Origin: Amanita rubescens
Lineage: Eukaryota; Basidiomycota; Agaricomycetes; Agaricales; Amanitaceae
NCBI GenBank assembly: GCA_015039365.1
Contig: WION01000146.1
Span: 60,988 to 124,987 of the forward strand
DNA: 64,000 bases
Direction: 5' to 3'
The notes beneath the pieces were generated by a model that saw nothing but the letters and a program-made list of their open reading frames with translations, was not told the DNA's origin and did not search any database. Shown in pieces: positions 10,576-21,290 of the stretch (positions are counted from its first letter, which is position 1; every line of letters begins with the position of its first letter). Both the position numbers and the translations under genes were made by a program.

Positions 10576-11150
10576 TTAACGAGTTCTTCGTCAATAGGAG
10601 GAATTCCCATAGTAAAAGCGGTGGTATTGAACATGAGTAATCCTTCTCACATGATCCGGATATCTTCAGGGGTGGTGTCAGGACGTGGTCCGCGTGCGTA
10701 GGTGATGACCATTTGGTCTCTGGTGGCGAATACTTGAGCTACCATTTCCTGCATCTCAGGTGGCACAGGGACATCAGGGAGAATAGCGTTCCCCATATCT
10801 GTGATGTTTCGCATTAGTTCTTCTATTGTAGAAGCGTTCGATGGTGGGAAGGTATAAGATGAGTCAGAAGATAAAGAATCTTCATCTCGTGGTATGAATT
10901 CCTCGTCAGAAGGAATTATAGGGAACCATTCTGTACCAATAGATGTATAATGTAACATACAGACGGGAGGAGGAATTGGCAATGGCGTGGGCGATTCCTC
11001 TCTAGAAGGGGTCGGAGGGACGGTTTCCTTGACGACTGTTGAAGCGGCTGGAGTAGCAGTGGCGGACAGGTTGTTAATGGGGGAGGACATGGTTTCAAGA
11101 ACAGCGTTTTCGTGGTTTACGAGTAGTGGGGATAATTGCTGTGATTCCAT
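10576..11150 (-). pseudogene. ORF3 of B1, first copy (truncated)
   Basis: Starts at ATG 11148-11150, overlapping pol. It has a TGA at 10647-10649, where B2 has CGA (RIMREG), and is cut at 10576 by the insert. It matches the 7684-8258 segment with scattered substitutions. Confidence 0.75.
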
Positions 11151-14100
11151 GTTGTTCCTTATATTCGTTTAAGGTCTCCTCGGAGTGTTCCAGGTTTTCC
11201 TCGGTTTCCCATGAATTGTCAGATGTCGGATAGCCTTTCCATTTGACTAAAAATCGCCATTGGTTTCCTTTTCTTTGGTGCAAGACAATTGTCTCGATTT
11301 CGTATTCTTCTTTGTTATCTATAAGGTCTGGGGTTGGTCTAGTAAAGTTTGGACCATGTGTTTTGTTCTTGTGGTAAGGAGTAAGGAGTGAAACATGAAA
11401 AACAGGGTGAATTTTCCATCTTGGGGGAAGTTCAAGTTTAACGGTGACAGGTCCTAAGATTTTCTCGATCTTGAACGGTCCTTCTCGTCTAGGTGAGAAC
11501 TTTCTTATTTGTCCTGTTTTCAGGTTTCGTGAGTCTAGCCATACTAAATCTCCTTCTTTGAATGCGGGAGATTTCCCTTTGACTCTTTGAGTCATTAGCT
11601 GTCTAGCTAATTCGTGTGCGGCGAGAGCTTCGTCTCGTATTTGTGTTAAGACCTTGAAGCGGTCTTCAGCGGCGGGTACGTTGATTCGCGGGAATGCTGT
11701 GGGGATAGCCACAGGCTCTATTCCAAACATGATTTCAAACGGCGTCATCTTGGTAGATTGATGTATCCGTTGATTGTGCGCGAATTCTGCTAATGGCAGA
11801 TGATCTTTCCACTGTTTTGGATGATCAACGCAGTATAACCGGAGGTAGGTTTCTAGCTCCTGATTGAGTCATTCCGATTCTCCGTCAGTTTGCGGATGAA
11901 AGGTGGTTGACTTTCTATGATCAATTCCGAAGATTTTGCAGATTTCTTCGAAAACTTTGGAGGTAAATTGTGGTCCTCTATCGGAGATGAGGATTGTCGG
12001 TAACCCGTAACGTTTGTAAACGTCGTTAATGTAAGAATTGGCGGTATCCATAGTGGTAAAAGATTTTTTGCATGGTATGAATATTACGCCCTTTGTTAAG
12101 CCTTGATCAACCACGGTCAAAACAGAATCAAAACTGTCGATAATTGGCAGATCTGTGATGAAGTCCATCGAAACTTGTTCGAATGGGCGTGTGGCGTGGG
12201 ATTTAATAGGCATCAAACCCGGTGTGATCGGGTGTGTATTAACCTTCATTTGTTGACATAAGGCACAGCCTTCAACCCATTTGGATACGGTTGTTGTCAT
12301 TCCAGGCCAATAATAGTCACGGCAGATAAGCTCTAGTGTCTTTAATCGTCCAGGGTGACCCATAACTACGGGGTCATGATGTGATTTGATTATTTCGTTT
12401 CATAATTCTTCGTTTTGAGGAACATAAACGCGTCCTTGATAACGAATGATGTTGTCGTCGTTCTTCCAGTCATTAAACTTTGATCGGAGGGGTAGTTTTC
12501 CGTGTTTAAGACCGTCGATTACAACTTTAGCGAATTTGTCTTGTGGCAATAATTCAGTGATTTTATCTGCCCAAGATACATTGATCGCGGCGATAACCAT
12601 GTCATCAGTGATCATGGTTTGCAGGATTTCTTTTGCTTTTGCCTCCTCTTCGTTAATATGGTCAGGGCATCTCGATAAAGCGTCTGCCTGAATAAGTTTT
12701 GATCCAGGGACGTGTTCTAACTTAATATCAAACTCCATGATTTCTTGCCACCAGCGTGACTGTCTGGCGGTCATCTTTTGCGGATGTTTGTAATATGATA
12801 AATTCTTATGATCACAGTGGATCATGATCGTGTGTGGGCTTCCTTTTAGAAGGTGTCTCCAGGTTTCAAATGCTTTCTTTATTGCTAATAACTCGCGATC
12901 GTATACTTGATATCTTTGTTCGGTATCGCTTAACCGATGACTGATAAATCCGCATGGGTGCAGTTCTCCATCAGATCCCCGTTGTTTCAGGATGGCTCCT
13001 ACCGCCCAGTTTGATGCATCAGTCTCTAATAAAAACGGTTTCGTCGGATCTGGCATTACTAGAACCGGTTCTTCTAGGAATTTCTCCTTTAACGTGTCAA
13101 ATGCTTTTTGACATTCTGCATCCCATCGGAAAGGAACTGTTTTCTTTGTAAGTTCTGTGAGCGGAGCCACTATTTCGGCGTAGTTTCCTATAAATTTCCT
13201 GTAAAAGTTTGCGAACCCTAGAAATGACCGTATTTGTTTAACGGTTTTCGGTTCAGGCCATTTGCTGATTCCAGCGAGTTTTACGGGGTCCATCATGATC
13301 TTTCCTTCTTTAACGATCATCCCAAGGAATTCGACTTCCTTGGCGACAAATTTACATTTTTCCAGTTTCAGGAACAGATCGTTTTCTTTCAGCCATTGCA
13401 AGACTTGCTTAGTGCGCTCCCTCGTTTCTTCCTCGTTTGCTCCATATATCAACATGTCGTCAATGTAGATGACTAGCCATCCTTCGGCTATCATGTCACG
13501 GAAGTATTTGTTCATCATCGTTTGAAATGTTGACGGTGAATTGCATAATCCAAAGAGCATTACGGTAGGCTCAAAGAGACCATGGTTCGTTGTGAATGCG
13601 GCCTTCCATTCGTCGCCTTTCTTTATTCGCACATTATTGTAACCCCATCGGAGGTCTAATTTGGAGAAGTATTTCGCTTTTCTTAGTTTTAATAATAAGT
13701 CGGATACTAAAGGAAGGGGATAGGCATTCCGTTTCGTCCAGCTATTGATGTATCGGTAATCTTGGCAGGGTCTCAACTCTCCTTTTTCTTTCTTTGCAAC
13801 GTAAAAGAAAGGAGATGCCTGCGGGGATTGTGATGGTTGAATATAACCTTTTTTGAGCTGTTCGTCGACCCATTTATTCATTAGCTGTTCCTTGTGGATT
13901 GATAACGGATAATTCTTCGCCACTTTAGGTTTAAACCCTTCTTTCAGATCTATTGCATGGTCCCATTGTCGTGAGATGGGAAATCGTTCTGACGTCTGTT
14001 TATCAAAAACTTTTCTCCATTTGTCATATTCAGGGGGTAATTCTATTTTCGTAGATTTATCTTCGTGTTCATGTGCGAGCGCTTGAGACGCTGATGTTTT

Positions 14101-14694
14101 CGCTTGGATCCAAAGGTGATCAGTCTCGAGATCTTCGTCCTCATCTGCGTTCAATTCTTCTTCTTTTTGGATATACCGAAGATACATTTCGGTTTCTTCG
14201 TCGTAATCAAACATAGTTTCTTCTTCCGGATCGATCTTCCTTCCGTCGGGGAATCTAACTGTTCCTTCAGACCAATCTATTCTGGGGTTGATTTCTCGGA
14301 GCCAAGGTAATCCTAGTATCAGTCATTGATCGCCTAGTCGTGTGACATAAAACCAGTCTTTAAACCGGTTGTCTTCGATGTTATAGCTTATCTGGATTTT
14401 ATACCGTATATCTCCAGACTTGTTATTTGTTCCGTCCACATTTCGCACTGGGATGGGTTTCTTTAAGCGAGTGATTTCGTTCCAATTGACGAGCAAGCTA
14501 TCGACGAATTTTCCTTGCGCGCCTGAGTCGATAAGGGCTTTGGTTTCAGCGGTTTTCAGATTCGAACATTTGGTAATGGGAATGGTGATTTTATTCCTGG
14601 ATATAGAGGATACTGTTACACCATTTATACATAATTGTTCGTCTTCGGAGACGACGGACGCTGATTCATCATTGTCTCGTTCTAAAAACCCTTC
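11095..14694 (-). pseudogene. pol: Pol of B1, first copy (protease-RT-RNase H-integrase-chromodomain)
   Basis: A single frame from the slip site near 14691 to the stop at 11095. In order: retropepsin (LIDSGAQG), RT (VIYIDDMLIYG, a YxDD variant YIDD), RNase H (LLETDASNWAVGA, HCDHKNLSYY, ADALSRCPDH), integrase zinc finger (GHPGRL..., CALCQQ), DDE core and chromodomain (LVKWKGYPTSDNSW). Only three breaks, all TGA: 14323 (GDQ*LILG), 12400 (EEL*NEII) and 11869 (GESE*LNQ). All three are shared with B2, so they predate the split of these copies. The duplicated segment at 8203-9436 still has CGA at the third. Confidence 0.88.
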
Positions 14695-16484
14695 CTGTTC
14701 AGTTTTCGGCGGGCGCTGCATGGTAATGTTTTTGCCATTTCTCGTATGACGGCGATTCTCTGGTCTTTGTCGTTTTCACTGTCGGATTCTTCACTTGACG
14801 ATCCACTGTCGTCTTCACCGCTATCCGCATCCAGCGCTCTGATTCTTTTTCCTTTTCCTTTCCCTTTGTTGCGGTTATTGTTTCGTCCGCGTGGTTTTCC
14901 TCGAAATCGTCCTTTCGGCGCTGCCCTTCCTCGTGAGTTCCCAAGGTTTTGTCGTTTCTTCTTGGGATTAGGGCAGTCAGATATTAAGTGTCCTGTATTT
15001 CCGCATCCATAACATACAGCGGTTTTTACCCATTCCACGGAGGTTTCTGCAATTTGCATCCGTTGTGCTTGTCGATTTAATTCTAATACAGCCTCGTCGA
15101 CTTCCATTTTATCGTCAGTTTCTTTGGCTTGGCCAAAAGTGGAGAATAAAGTGTTTGCCACTTCTATGTCAAGGATACGAGTTTGTAATGATTTATAGGT
15201 TGTCAGGGCACCTCCTAGTCGTAGTTTTTCTCGTAAGGTGTTTGGCAATCCCAAAACTAGGAGATGACATTTCGTCGTATCATCAGTGATTTTGGCTAAA
15301 TTGATATCTCGATCAACGTGTGCGATATATTGATTAATTGATTGCTTCGGGAGTTTTCTCCATGTGAGTAATCTGTGCATGGCTAGTCCTGCTTCGTCTA
15401 CTTGTCCCCAATCTTCTTTCAGTTCTTTAATAAAAGCGTTATAGTCGGCGTATTTTGTCGTTTCGGCGTCGTATTCAGTTATTTTGTTGTCGCGCCATTG
15501 TTGAGCGTTGCCGTCAATATGATACATAATGAACTGTATCTTATCTTGGGCATCCGTCATTTTATTCATTTTCATGAATAATTTGGCTTTCGCTATGAAC
15601 GGATTGAGATATTTTCGATCTCCTTCGAACGGTTTAGGAGGTTTGATCTTCGGTAGATCTGACCTTGGTTCGGTCCGGGGTCCTGATCCACTCATATCTC
15701 GTTCTTTTCCTTTCCTAGAGGGAAATGGATTGATTGGTGGGGTAAACAAATATGGGAAAGTGACAGGGGGTAATGGTGTGGGTCATGTAGCTTCGAGTTT
15801 TGATTCGGTTACAAGGGATAAGGAAGCGATAAGTTGAGCTGAGGTTTCGTCTTCAACTCGTTGTTCAACTGTGGGTATAACAACGTCTTCGGTTCCAGGT
15901 GCATATTCAAGTTTATCCTGGGATTCTTCTTCTTTCTCTTGTTCAGAGAGGGAATCTTTATTGTCTTCTTTATCGGACTCTCCTGACGGTTCGGCGCTTT
16001 CTCTGTAATGAATATGTGGTGAGGCGACGGGGGTTTCTTGACTAGTGGTTAGGGTCTCTGGTTCATTCACTTTCTTCCAACGTTGTAGCACGGTTCGTGA
16101 TAACTCCTCTTTTCCTCCTACGAAGGGTTCTCCTTCGAAATATTCGTCTCTAATAAAGTACGGTTCTTCTCCTGTTTCCGATTCGGTGGCATACCAACGT
16201 TTACTGCCTTCGTGGAAGGCAAGTTTGCGTTCGTTTAGGTATAATCCTCCTTCAAATGGGAAGGACTGATTTGGCGGTCTTCCAAGTTTTTGTTTTACCC
16301 AAAACTGGTGACCTGGTACGGGTTTTCCTGAAGCGGTATAACACCAGCCGTTTTCTCGTTTATCCCAATGAATGGAATATTCGTCGAGATAATAGAGATG
16401 GTTAAGGGGGTTTCGTTTGGCGTTATTCGGAGGGGTACTTTTAGATTGTCGTGGAGCAATGGTGAATGATGGGAGGTGAGAGCG
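14682..16484 (-). pseudogene. gag: Gag of B1, with AUG-less extension and one TGA
   Basis: The frame is open from just after a TAA at 16485 to TAG at 14682-14684. The core Gag AUG is at 15693-15695 (MSGSGPRTEPRSDLPKIKPP), at the position homologous to the first Gag AUG in A and C. Upstream, the reading frame (TPPNNAKR, QFWVKQKLGRPPNQS) has no in-frame ATG. The zinc knuckle CYGCGNTGHLISDC lies near 14970-15010, followed by an Arg/Lys/Gly-rich basic tract. TGA at 15783-15785 is CGA in B2 (EATRPAP). The stop sits right after the slip heptamer GGGTTTT. Confidence 0.8.
14685..14691 (-). promoter_or_regulatory. -1 frameshift heptamer, gag/pol junction of B1
   Basis: Minus strand AAG GGT TTT TAG contains the canonical X XXY YYZ heptamer G GGT TTT, directly before the gag stop. 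A -1 slip gives GGG TTT TTA GAA, the protease frame (QEGFLERD). Confidence 0.7.
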
Positions 16485-16508
16485 TTAAAGCTATCGTGCT
16501 CGGAGAGG

Positions 16509-16520
16509 AGTCTAGTTTTA
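16509..16520 (-). other. Self-priming PBS of B1
   Basis: Minus strand TAAAACTAGACT, 1 nt after the LTR, is complementary to AGTCTAGTTTTA in the R region of the LTR. Same arrangement as B2 (29483-29494). Confidence 0.65.
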
Positions 16521-16521
16521 T

Positions 16522-16927
16522 TGTTACGTTTGTTCGTTCACTGATAAGTCAAGCTTATCAGGTACCGTAGGTTCCTCAAGGGAATTCCGGCACTTAAGAA
16601 CGTTCAAAGAATAAGAGTGTTATCGGATAAGTCCTCAAGGGAGCTTAGACGATAACGAGACAGATTTTGACTGTTAAAACTAGACTGAGGTCTAGTCGTA
16701 TATTTGCGTAGTTTATATAGTACAAGGTATATACGCAAATATAGTAAGTAAGAATGCATGTGATAATGAAATGGTTTACATGTGATAATCGACATGCATG
16801 TGATAAATGGAATAGCATATGATAAACGATGAATGTTCCAGAAGGAACGCATATGCAAACAGTGACGTAGGAGAGATAACGGAAGTGACAAGATGGAAAA
16901 GATAGGCCATGACGTACGTTTGTAACA
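16522..16927 (-). repeat. 5' LTR of B1
   Basis: 406 bp, TGTTACAAACGTACG...AACA on the minus strand. It has a TATA box and the ACTAGAC-CTCA-GTCTAGT hairpin. The right flank CACTA (16928-16932) is the TSD. Confidence 0.9.
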
Positions 16928-16932
16928 CACTA

Positions 16933-17084
16933 TACACTGCGATCACAAAAACTTAACCTATTACCGCGCACCACAACGTCTCACAGCTAGACAAGCAAGA
17001 TGGTGGAATAATCTTTCAAGATATAATTACCAACTAATTCACATACCCAGAGCAAAACTAACTCAAGCGGACGCCTTATCCCGC
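16933..17084 (+). pseudogene. pol: A pol fragment: RNase H C-terminus
   Basis: Continues the A pol frame after B1: HCDHKNLTYYRAPQRL, QARWWNNLSRYNYQLIHIP and ADALSR. It ends at CCGC, the target site of G1. Joining it to 19715 restores the ADALSRRPDH-like sequence seen in element C. Confidence 0.85.
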
Positions 17085-17481
17085 TGTAACGAGCCGATTC
17101 CGGCTACGTTGGAACCGATCTCCGAAACCTTCCGAAGCTTCCCGAAGCACTCCGAGCCTATACTCGACCCCGGAGGATGATCGTTTGTGTTCGGACGCAT
17201 GCACAGGCCTCGGACTTGGTGCAGGATTCATCACATGGTCACCTCGTGCCTCCGTAGTATATATACCATTGTGTACGTAGTTGTAGTTAGCGAATTATCA
17301 CCCCAGCTTCGTTCCGAGTTCGATTCCTTCCGTTCCCTTCGTTCCTCGGTGCTTCGGACACCTTCCACTCATTCACCTTCGTCTTCGGCACTCTCTCTGC
17401 CTCCGAGGCACCCCCAGGACTGACCTCCGAAGCCCCTTTGGCCGAACGCACTTCCGCATCGGCCTTCTTCTGATCGTTTCA
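17085..17481 (+). repeat. 5' LTR of G1
   Basis: 397 bp, TGTAACGAGCC...GTTTCA, with TATATATA at 17259-17266. No ATG lies between this TATA box and the gag ATG at 17868. A 2-nt gap (AC) separates it from the TGGAGCCC PBS. Confidence 0.92.
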
Positions 17482-17867
17482 ACTGGAGCCCACCGCGAGG
17501 GGCTCTTAGGTCAGTCCGTCGGTCATTCCTTTCACCCAACTGCTGCACAGAAAGCACCGGACAAGTTCTGGTGTCACTTGGAATCTGCTCCGAGCCACTC
17601 CAAGCACTCTGCCGGCCCTCCCATAGCTCAGAGACCATACCCCACCGACCTTTCTTCAATTATACCCTCCCCGCTCTTTACACTGCAGTAGCCTTCACCA
17701 CTCGGCCCCACAGCACTGACACAGCATCAGCCGAACAACGCCCACACGTTCCACTACTCCCGATCCAGCTCCGATCGATCAATAGCTTTCGTCCCTGAAG
17801 CCCCTTGCTTAATCCACCTCGCTTTCCATCAGAACAGCTCGCTTCGCTTCGGCCTGCCAGTAACATC

Positions 17868-19409
17868 ATGACCGAACCAAGCCGCCGCATGCCCATCCGA
17901 ACGAACAAGGAGGCACCCTGCTTCCGAGGCACTGCCGCTGGTCTTGAGAGATACCTCGAAGATATCGAGATGATCTGCGAGGATAGACAACGCTCCGGAG
18001 ATGCTGAACTGATCAAATGGGCTGTCTACTATACCGACGAGAAATCTTCCGAGATCTGGAGAGCCGCTCGGGACACCCTATCGGATCCGAAAACCTGGGA
18101 TGCATTTAAGAAAGCGATCTCCGAGATCTACCCTGAGGCACAGCCCGATCGCCGCCACACTATTGCAGCACTACACGCCGTTTCCGACCGCTTCTCAGCG
18201 CAAAATGTCACATCCGAGACAGCCCTTGCTGAGTATCACAGGGAATTTTCCGGAACAGCTCAATACCTCATCGGAAAGCGCCGCATGACACGCCGTGAGG
18301 CAAGCATCATGTACATGTCCGCATTCCCTCCGGATCTCCGACCCGATATCACTACTCGGCTCACAATCAAGTACCCGGACGTCCACCCCGATGACGGCTA
18401 TGATCTAAAAGACATGAATAGTGCCGCACAATTCATTATCAGCTCAAGGTCTGCTATAGCCTTGCTCGCCGCGACCACCCCACAAGCTCCGACGCTTCCG
18501 ACGCCTCCGACACCTATTCCCCCTCCCCCTCCGAGCACTGCCTTCGCTCCGAGCACAGCTTCCACCCATCTCCTTAGCGGATGCATTTTCTGCGGAGATA
18601 TCAATCATCGGACAGCCTGGTGCCATATCAGGGATGAATATGCAAGGCAAGGGAAGATCAAAATAGTCGACGGACGGATTCAATTTTTGGACGGCAACGA
18701 ACCGAATGCATTCCAATACCGCCACTTCGGACAATGGTTCAAAGAACGCATCGATGTATGGCTGCTGAGGTACACACAGCCGACCGCTCCGAAGCCATTT
18801 GTGTCCTCCAACTACTTCCTGGAAGCTCTAGACCACTCCGGAACGCATACCACCGAGCCTGTCAATACTGAAGCACTGCAAAACGTACATACGACTCCGA
18901 CGCACATACACATTAGCACCACGATCCCTAATCAATCCACGCTCCCTAATACCACCCCCTCCGAACCCTCTGAACCCCCCAGACCCTCCGACGCTCCTAC
19001 CACTACAACGCATGATACCACCGAGACCTCCGAGGCTTCTGATGACCCCACCACTGCTACGCCAATTTCTGCCACCCCGGAAACCCTCGGCGACCCCATC
19101 GCCGAAGTCTTTATCATTTCCGAGCCATCTGGCATCCCAACAGCTGCCATTCCGAGACCTGATTCCGCCGAAATTCCAACTGCCGCCTTGACCGCCTGCA
19201 CGATCGAAGAAAGCGAGACGAGAAGAACCCACCCACCACTTCCCTTCTACTTTCTATCACCATCCGACCTCTCTGACCTGACCAGGAGGTCAGTATTAAA
19301 AGTACCCAGGAGGTGTAACGAGCCGATTCCGGCTACGTTGGAACCGATCTCCGAAACCTTCCGAAGCTTCCCGAAGCACTCCGAGCCTATACTCGACCCC
19401 GGAGGATGA
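17868..19409 (+). CDS. gag: Gag of G1 (513 aa)
   Basis: Starts at the first ATG downstream of the LTR TATA box (MTEPSRRMPIRTNKEAPC). It has a capsid-like N-terminal half (YLEDIEMICEDRQRSGD, IWRAARDTLSDPKTW), a zinc knuckle CX2CX4HX4C (CIFCGDINHRTAWC, residues about 239-252) and a long Thr/Pro/Ser-rich C-terminus. The stop codon lies inside the 3' LTR, so the last 31 or so residues are LTR-encoded. The Pro-rich N-terminal extension found in D and E is only a remnant here (TAAQKAPDKF near 17539), out of frame and followed by TGA at 17796. Confidence 0.85.
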   Translation: MTEPSRRMPIRTNKEAPCFRGTAAGLERYLEDIEMICEDRQRSGDAELIKWAVYYTDEKSSEIWRAARDTLSDPKTWDAFKKAISEIYPEAQPDRRHTIAALHAVSDRFSAQNVTSETALAEYHREFSGTAQYLIGKRRMTRREASIMYMSAFPPDLRPDITTRLTIKYPDVHPDDGYDLKDMNSAAQFIISSRSAIALLAATTPQAPTLPTPPTPIPPPPPSTAFAPSTASTHLLSGCIFCGDINHRTAWCHIRDEYARQGKIKIVDGRIQFLDGNEPNAFQYRHFGQWFKERIDVWLLRYTQPTAPKPFVSSNYFLEALDHSGTHTTEPVNTEALQNVHTTPTHIHISTTIPNQSTLPNTTPSEPSEPPRPSDAPTTTTHDTTETSEASDDPTTATPISATPETLGDPIAEVFIISEPSGIPTAAIPRPDSAEIPTAALTACTIEESETRRTHPPLPFYFLSPSDLSDLTRRSVLKVPRRCNEPIPATLEPISETFRSFPKHSEPILDPGG

Positions 19410-19710
19410 TCGTTTGTGTTCGGACGCATGCACAGGCCTCGGACTTGGTGCAGGATTCATCACATGGTCACCTCGTGCCTCCGTAGTATATATACCATTG
19501 TGTACGTAGTTGTAGTTAGCGAATTATCACCCCAGCTTCGTTCCGAGTTCGATTCCTTCCGTTCCCTTCGTTCCTCGGTGCTTCGGACACCTTCCACTCA
19601 TTCACCTTCGTCTTCGGCACTCTCTCTGCCTCCGAGGCACCCCCAGGACTGACCTCCGAAGCCCCTTTGGCCGAACGCACTTCCGCATCGGCCTTCTTCT
19701 GATCGTTTCA
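19314..19710 (+). repeat. 3' LTR of G1
   Basis: 397 bp. It reads the same as the 5' LTR as far as I compared (start, TATA region and end), which suggests recent insertion. CCGC follows as TSD. Confidence 0.92.
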
Positions 19711-19714
19711 CCGC

Positions 19715-21244
19715 CGACCAGACCACACCAATGGAGAAGAACATGACGAAACGGTCACAATGCTCCCTGACTCATTATTCATCCAAGTCATCGCCGAAGA
19801 TCTCTGAGATCAAGTAAAGAACGCAACTCAAACCGATGAATTTGCTGAAACCATTAGAAGATGCTTAAAGGAGAAAGGAACAGCGCCCCTCCGCACAGCA
19901 ATCACCGATTGGACCGAAGATAATGGAATCATCTTATTCAAAAATAAGGCATACGTTCCAATGGACTCCGATCTTCGCCGATCTATTATTAAAGAGTACC
20001 ATGAAGCACCGAGTGCAGGACACCCTGGATTCTTCAAAACACTTAGCCTATTAAGGGAACACTACTGGTGGCCTAGAATGACAACGCTTGTCAAAAGTTT
20101 TATCGACGGATGCCTTACCTGTCAACAGATGAAACCTAATACACACCCCACCGCCGCACCCCTAATGCCGATTAAATCCCGTGCACACCGACCATTTCAA
20201 CAGATTACTATGGATTTCATCACCGATCTACCGCCTAGTGACGGTTTTGATTCTATCTTTGTCGTGGTCGACCAAGGACTTTCAAAGGGAGTAATTCTAT
20301 GTCCCTGTAATAAAACTATTACATCAGCCAAAACCGCCGACCTCTACATCAAAGAAGTTTTTAAGAACTTCGGATTACCAGACATTATGATATCTGACAG
20401 AGGACCGCAATTCGCAGCAAAAGTCTTCAAAGGGATAACTAACGCACTTCAGATCAAACACAAGATGAGCACCGCCTTTCACCCTCAAACAGATGGACAA
20501 ACGGAACGCTATAACGCCGTACTTGAAGTATACCTCCGCATATTCTGCGCTTATGAACCAGACAAATGGAACAAAATACTTCCTATCGCACAATTCGCTC
20601 ATAATTCTAGAACGCATGAAGAACTGAAACAATCGCTGTTCTATCTCATGTATGGATCTAACCCTGTGGCACTACCCCAGGTTACAGAACAGTCAGCTAC
20701 CCCTGTAGCAGACGAACGCATCAGACTCCTGATCAAAGCAAGAGAAGAAGCTCTGGCAGCACACGACCTTGCACGCCTCAAAATGGCACAACGAACGATG
20801 AAACACTCTAAACCGTTCAAAGAAGGAGAAAAGGTTTGGCTAGATTCAAAGAATCTACGCATTCCCTATCAATCACGTAAACTCGCACCTAAACGAGAAG
20901 GACCCTTCAAGATAAAGAAAGTCTTAGGACCTGTCACCTATCAACTAGACTTACCGAAACAATGGAAGATACACAGCGTTTTCCACGCATGTCTACTATC
21001 ACCATTTAAAGAAACAGAATTCCATGGACCTAACGATACACGTCCACCACCCGATCTGATAGAAGGATCAGAAGAATACAAAATAGAAGCTATTCTCACA
21101 CACCAAAAGATCGGACGTCAATTACAGTTTCTCGTCAAATGGAAAGGCTATGATACAAGCGAAAACACTTGGGAACCCCAAAGGAACTTGTCAAACGCCG
21201 AGGATATTCTTGATGAATATAAGAAACGTAGGAAACTCTGTTGA
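19715..21244 (+). pseudogene. pol: A pol fragment: integrase and chromodomain
   Basis: Continues A pol after G1. A TGA at 19805-19807 (AEDL*DQ; element C reads AEDLRNK) breaks it. It then stays open to TGA 21242-21244: HHCC zinc finger (GHPGFFKTL, CLTCQQMK), DDE core (MDFITDLPPS, ISDRGPQF, GQTERYNAVLE), the DNA-binding GPF-type region (REGPFKIKK) and a chromodomain (FLVKWKGYDTSENTWEP). The stop is followed at once by the ATG of ORF3 (TGAATG). Confidence 0.88.
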
Positions 21245-21290
21245 ATGAGCAAAGATTACACCTATAACGCCCAGAAACTACCGATGAACC

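Larger units (their letters stand above)
5606..16927 (-). mobile_element. Element B1: Ty3/gypsy chromovirus with an internal duplication
   Basis: Minus-strand element, 11.3 kb, with LTRs at 16522-16927 (5') and 5606-5993 (3') and a 5-bp TSD CACTA (5601-5605, 16928-16932). It is inserted in the RNase H region of A. The order is gag, protease-RT-RNase H-integrase, ORF3, a 1.04-kb foreign insert, a second integrase-ORF3 segment, 3' LTR. All breaks I see in pol and ORF3 are TGA codons, most at sites where a homologous copy has CGA. Confidence 0.92.
17085..19710 (+). mobile_element. G1: gag-only non-autonomous LTR retrotransposon
   Basis: 2626 bp: two 397-bp LTRs (17085-17481 and 19314-19710), PBS at 17484, one Gag ORF, a purine tract (AGGAGG) directly before the 3' LTR, and TSD CCGC (17081-17084, 19711-19714). 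It has no protease, RT or integrase. The PBS, LTR ends, purine tract and TSD type match element D, so mobilisation by a FIDD-type element is inferred. G2 (59739-62364) is a second copy of the same design. Confidence 0.9.

Noticed and set aside
17187..17423. 78-aa ORF in the LTR, repeated in G1 and G2 (17187, 19416, 59797, 62026)
   Set aside because: It lies across the TATA box and R region of the LTR and recurs only because the LTR recurs; no independent evidence of coding.
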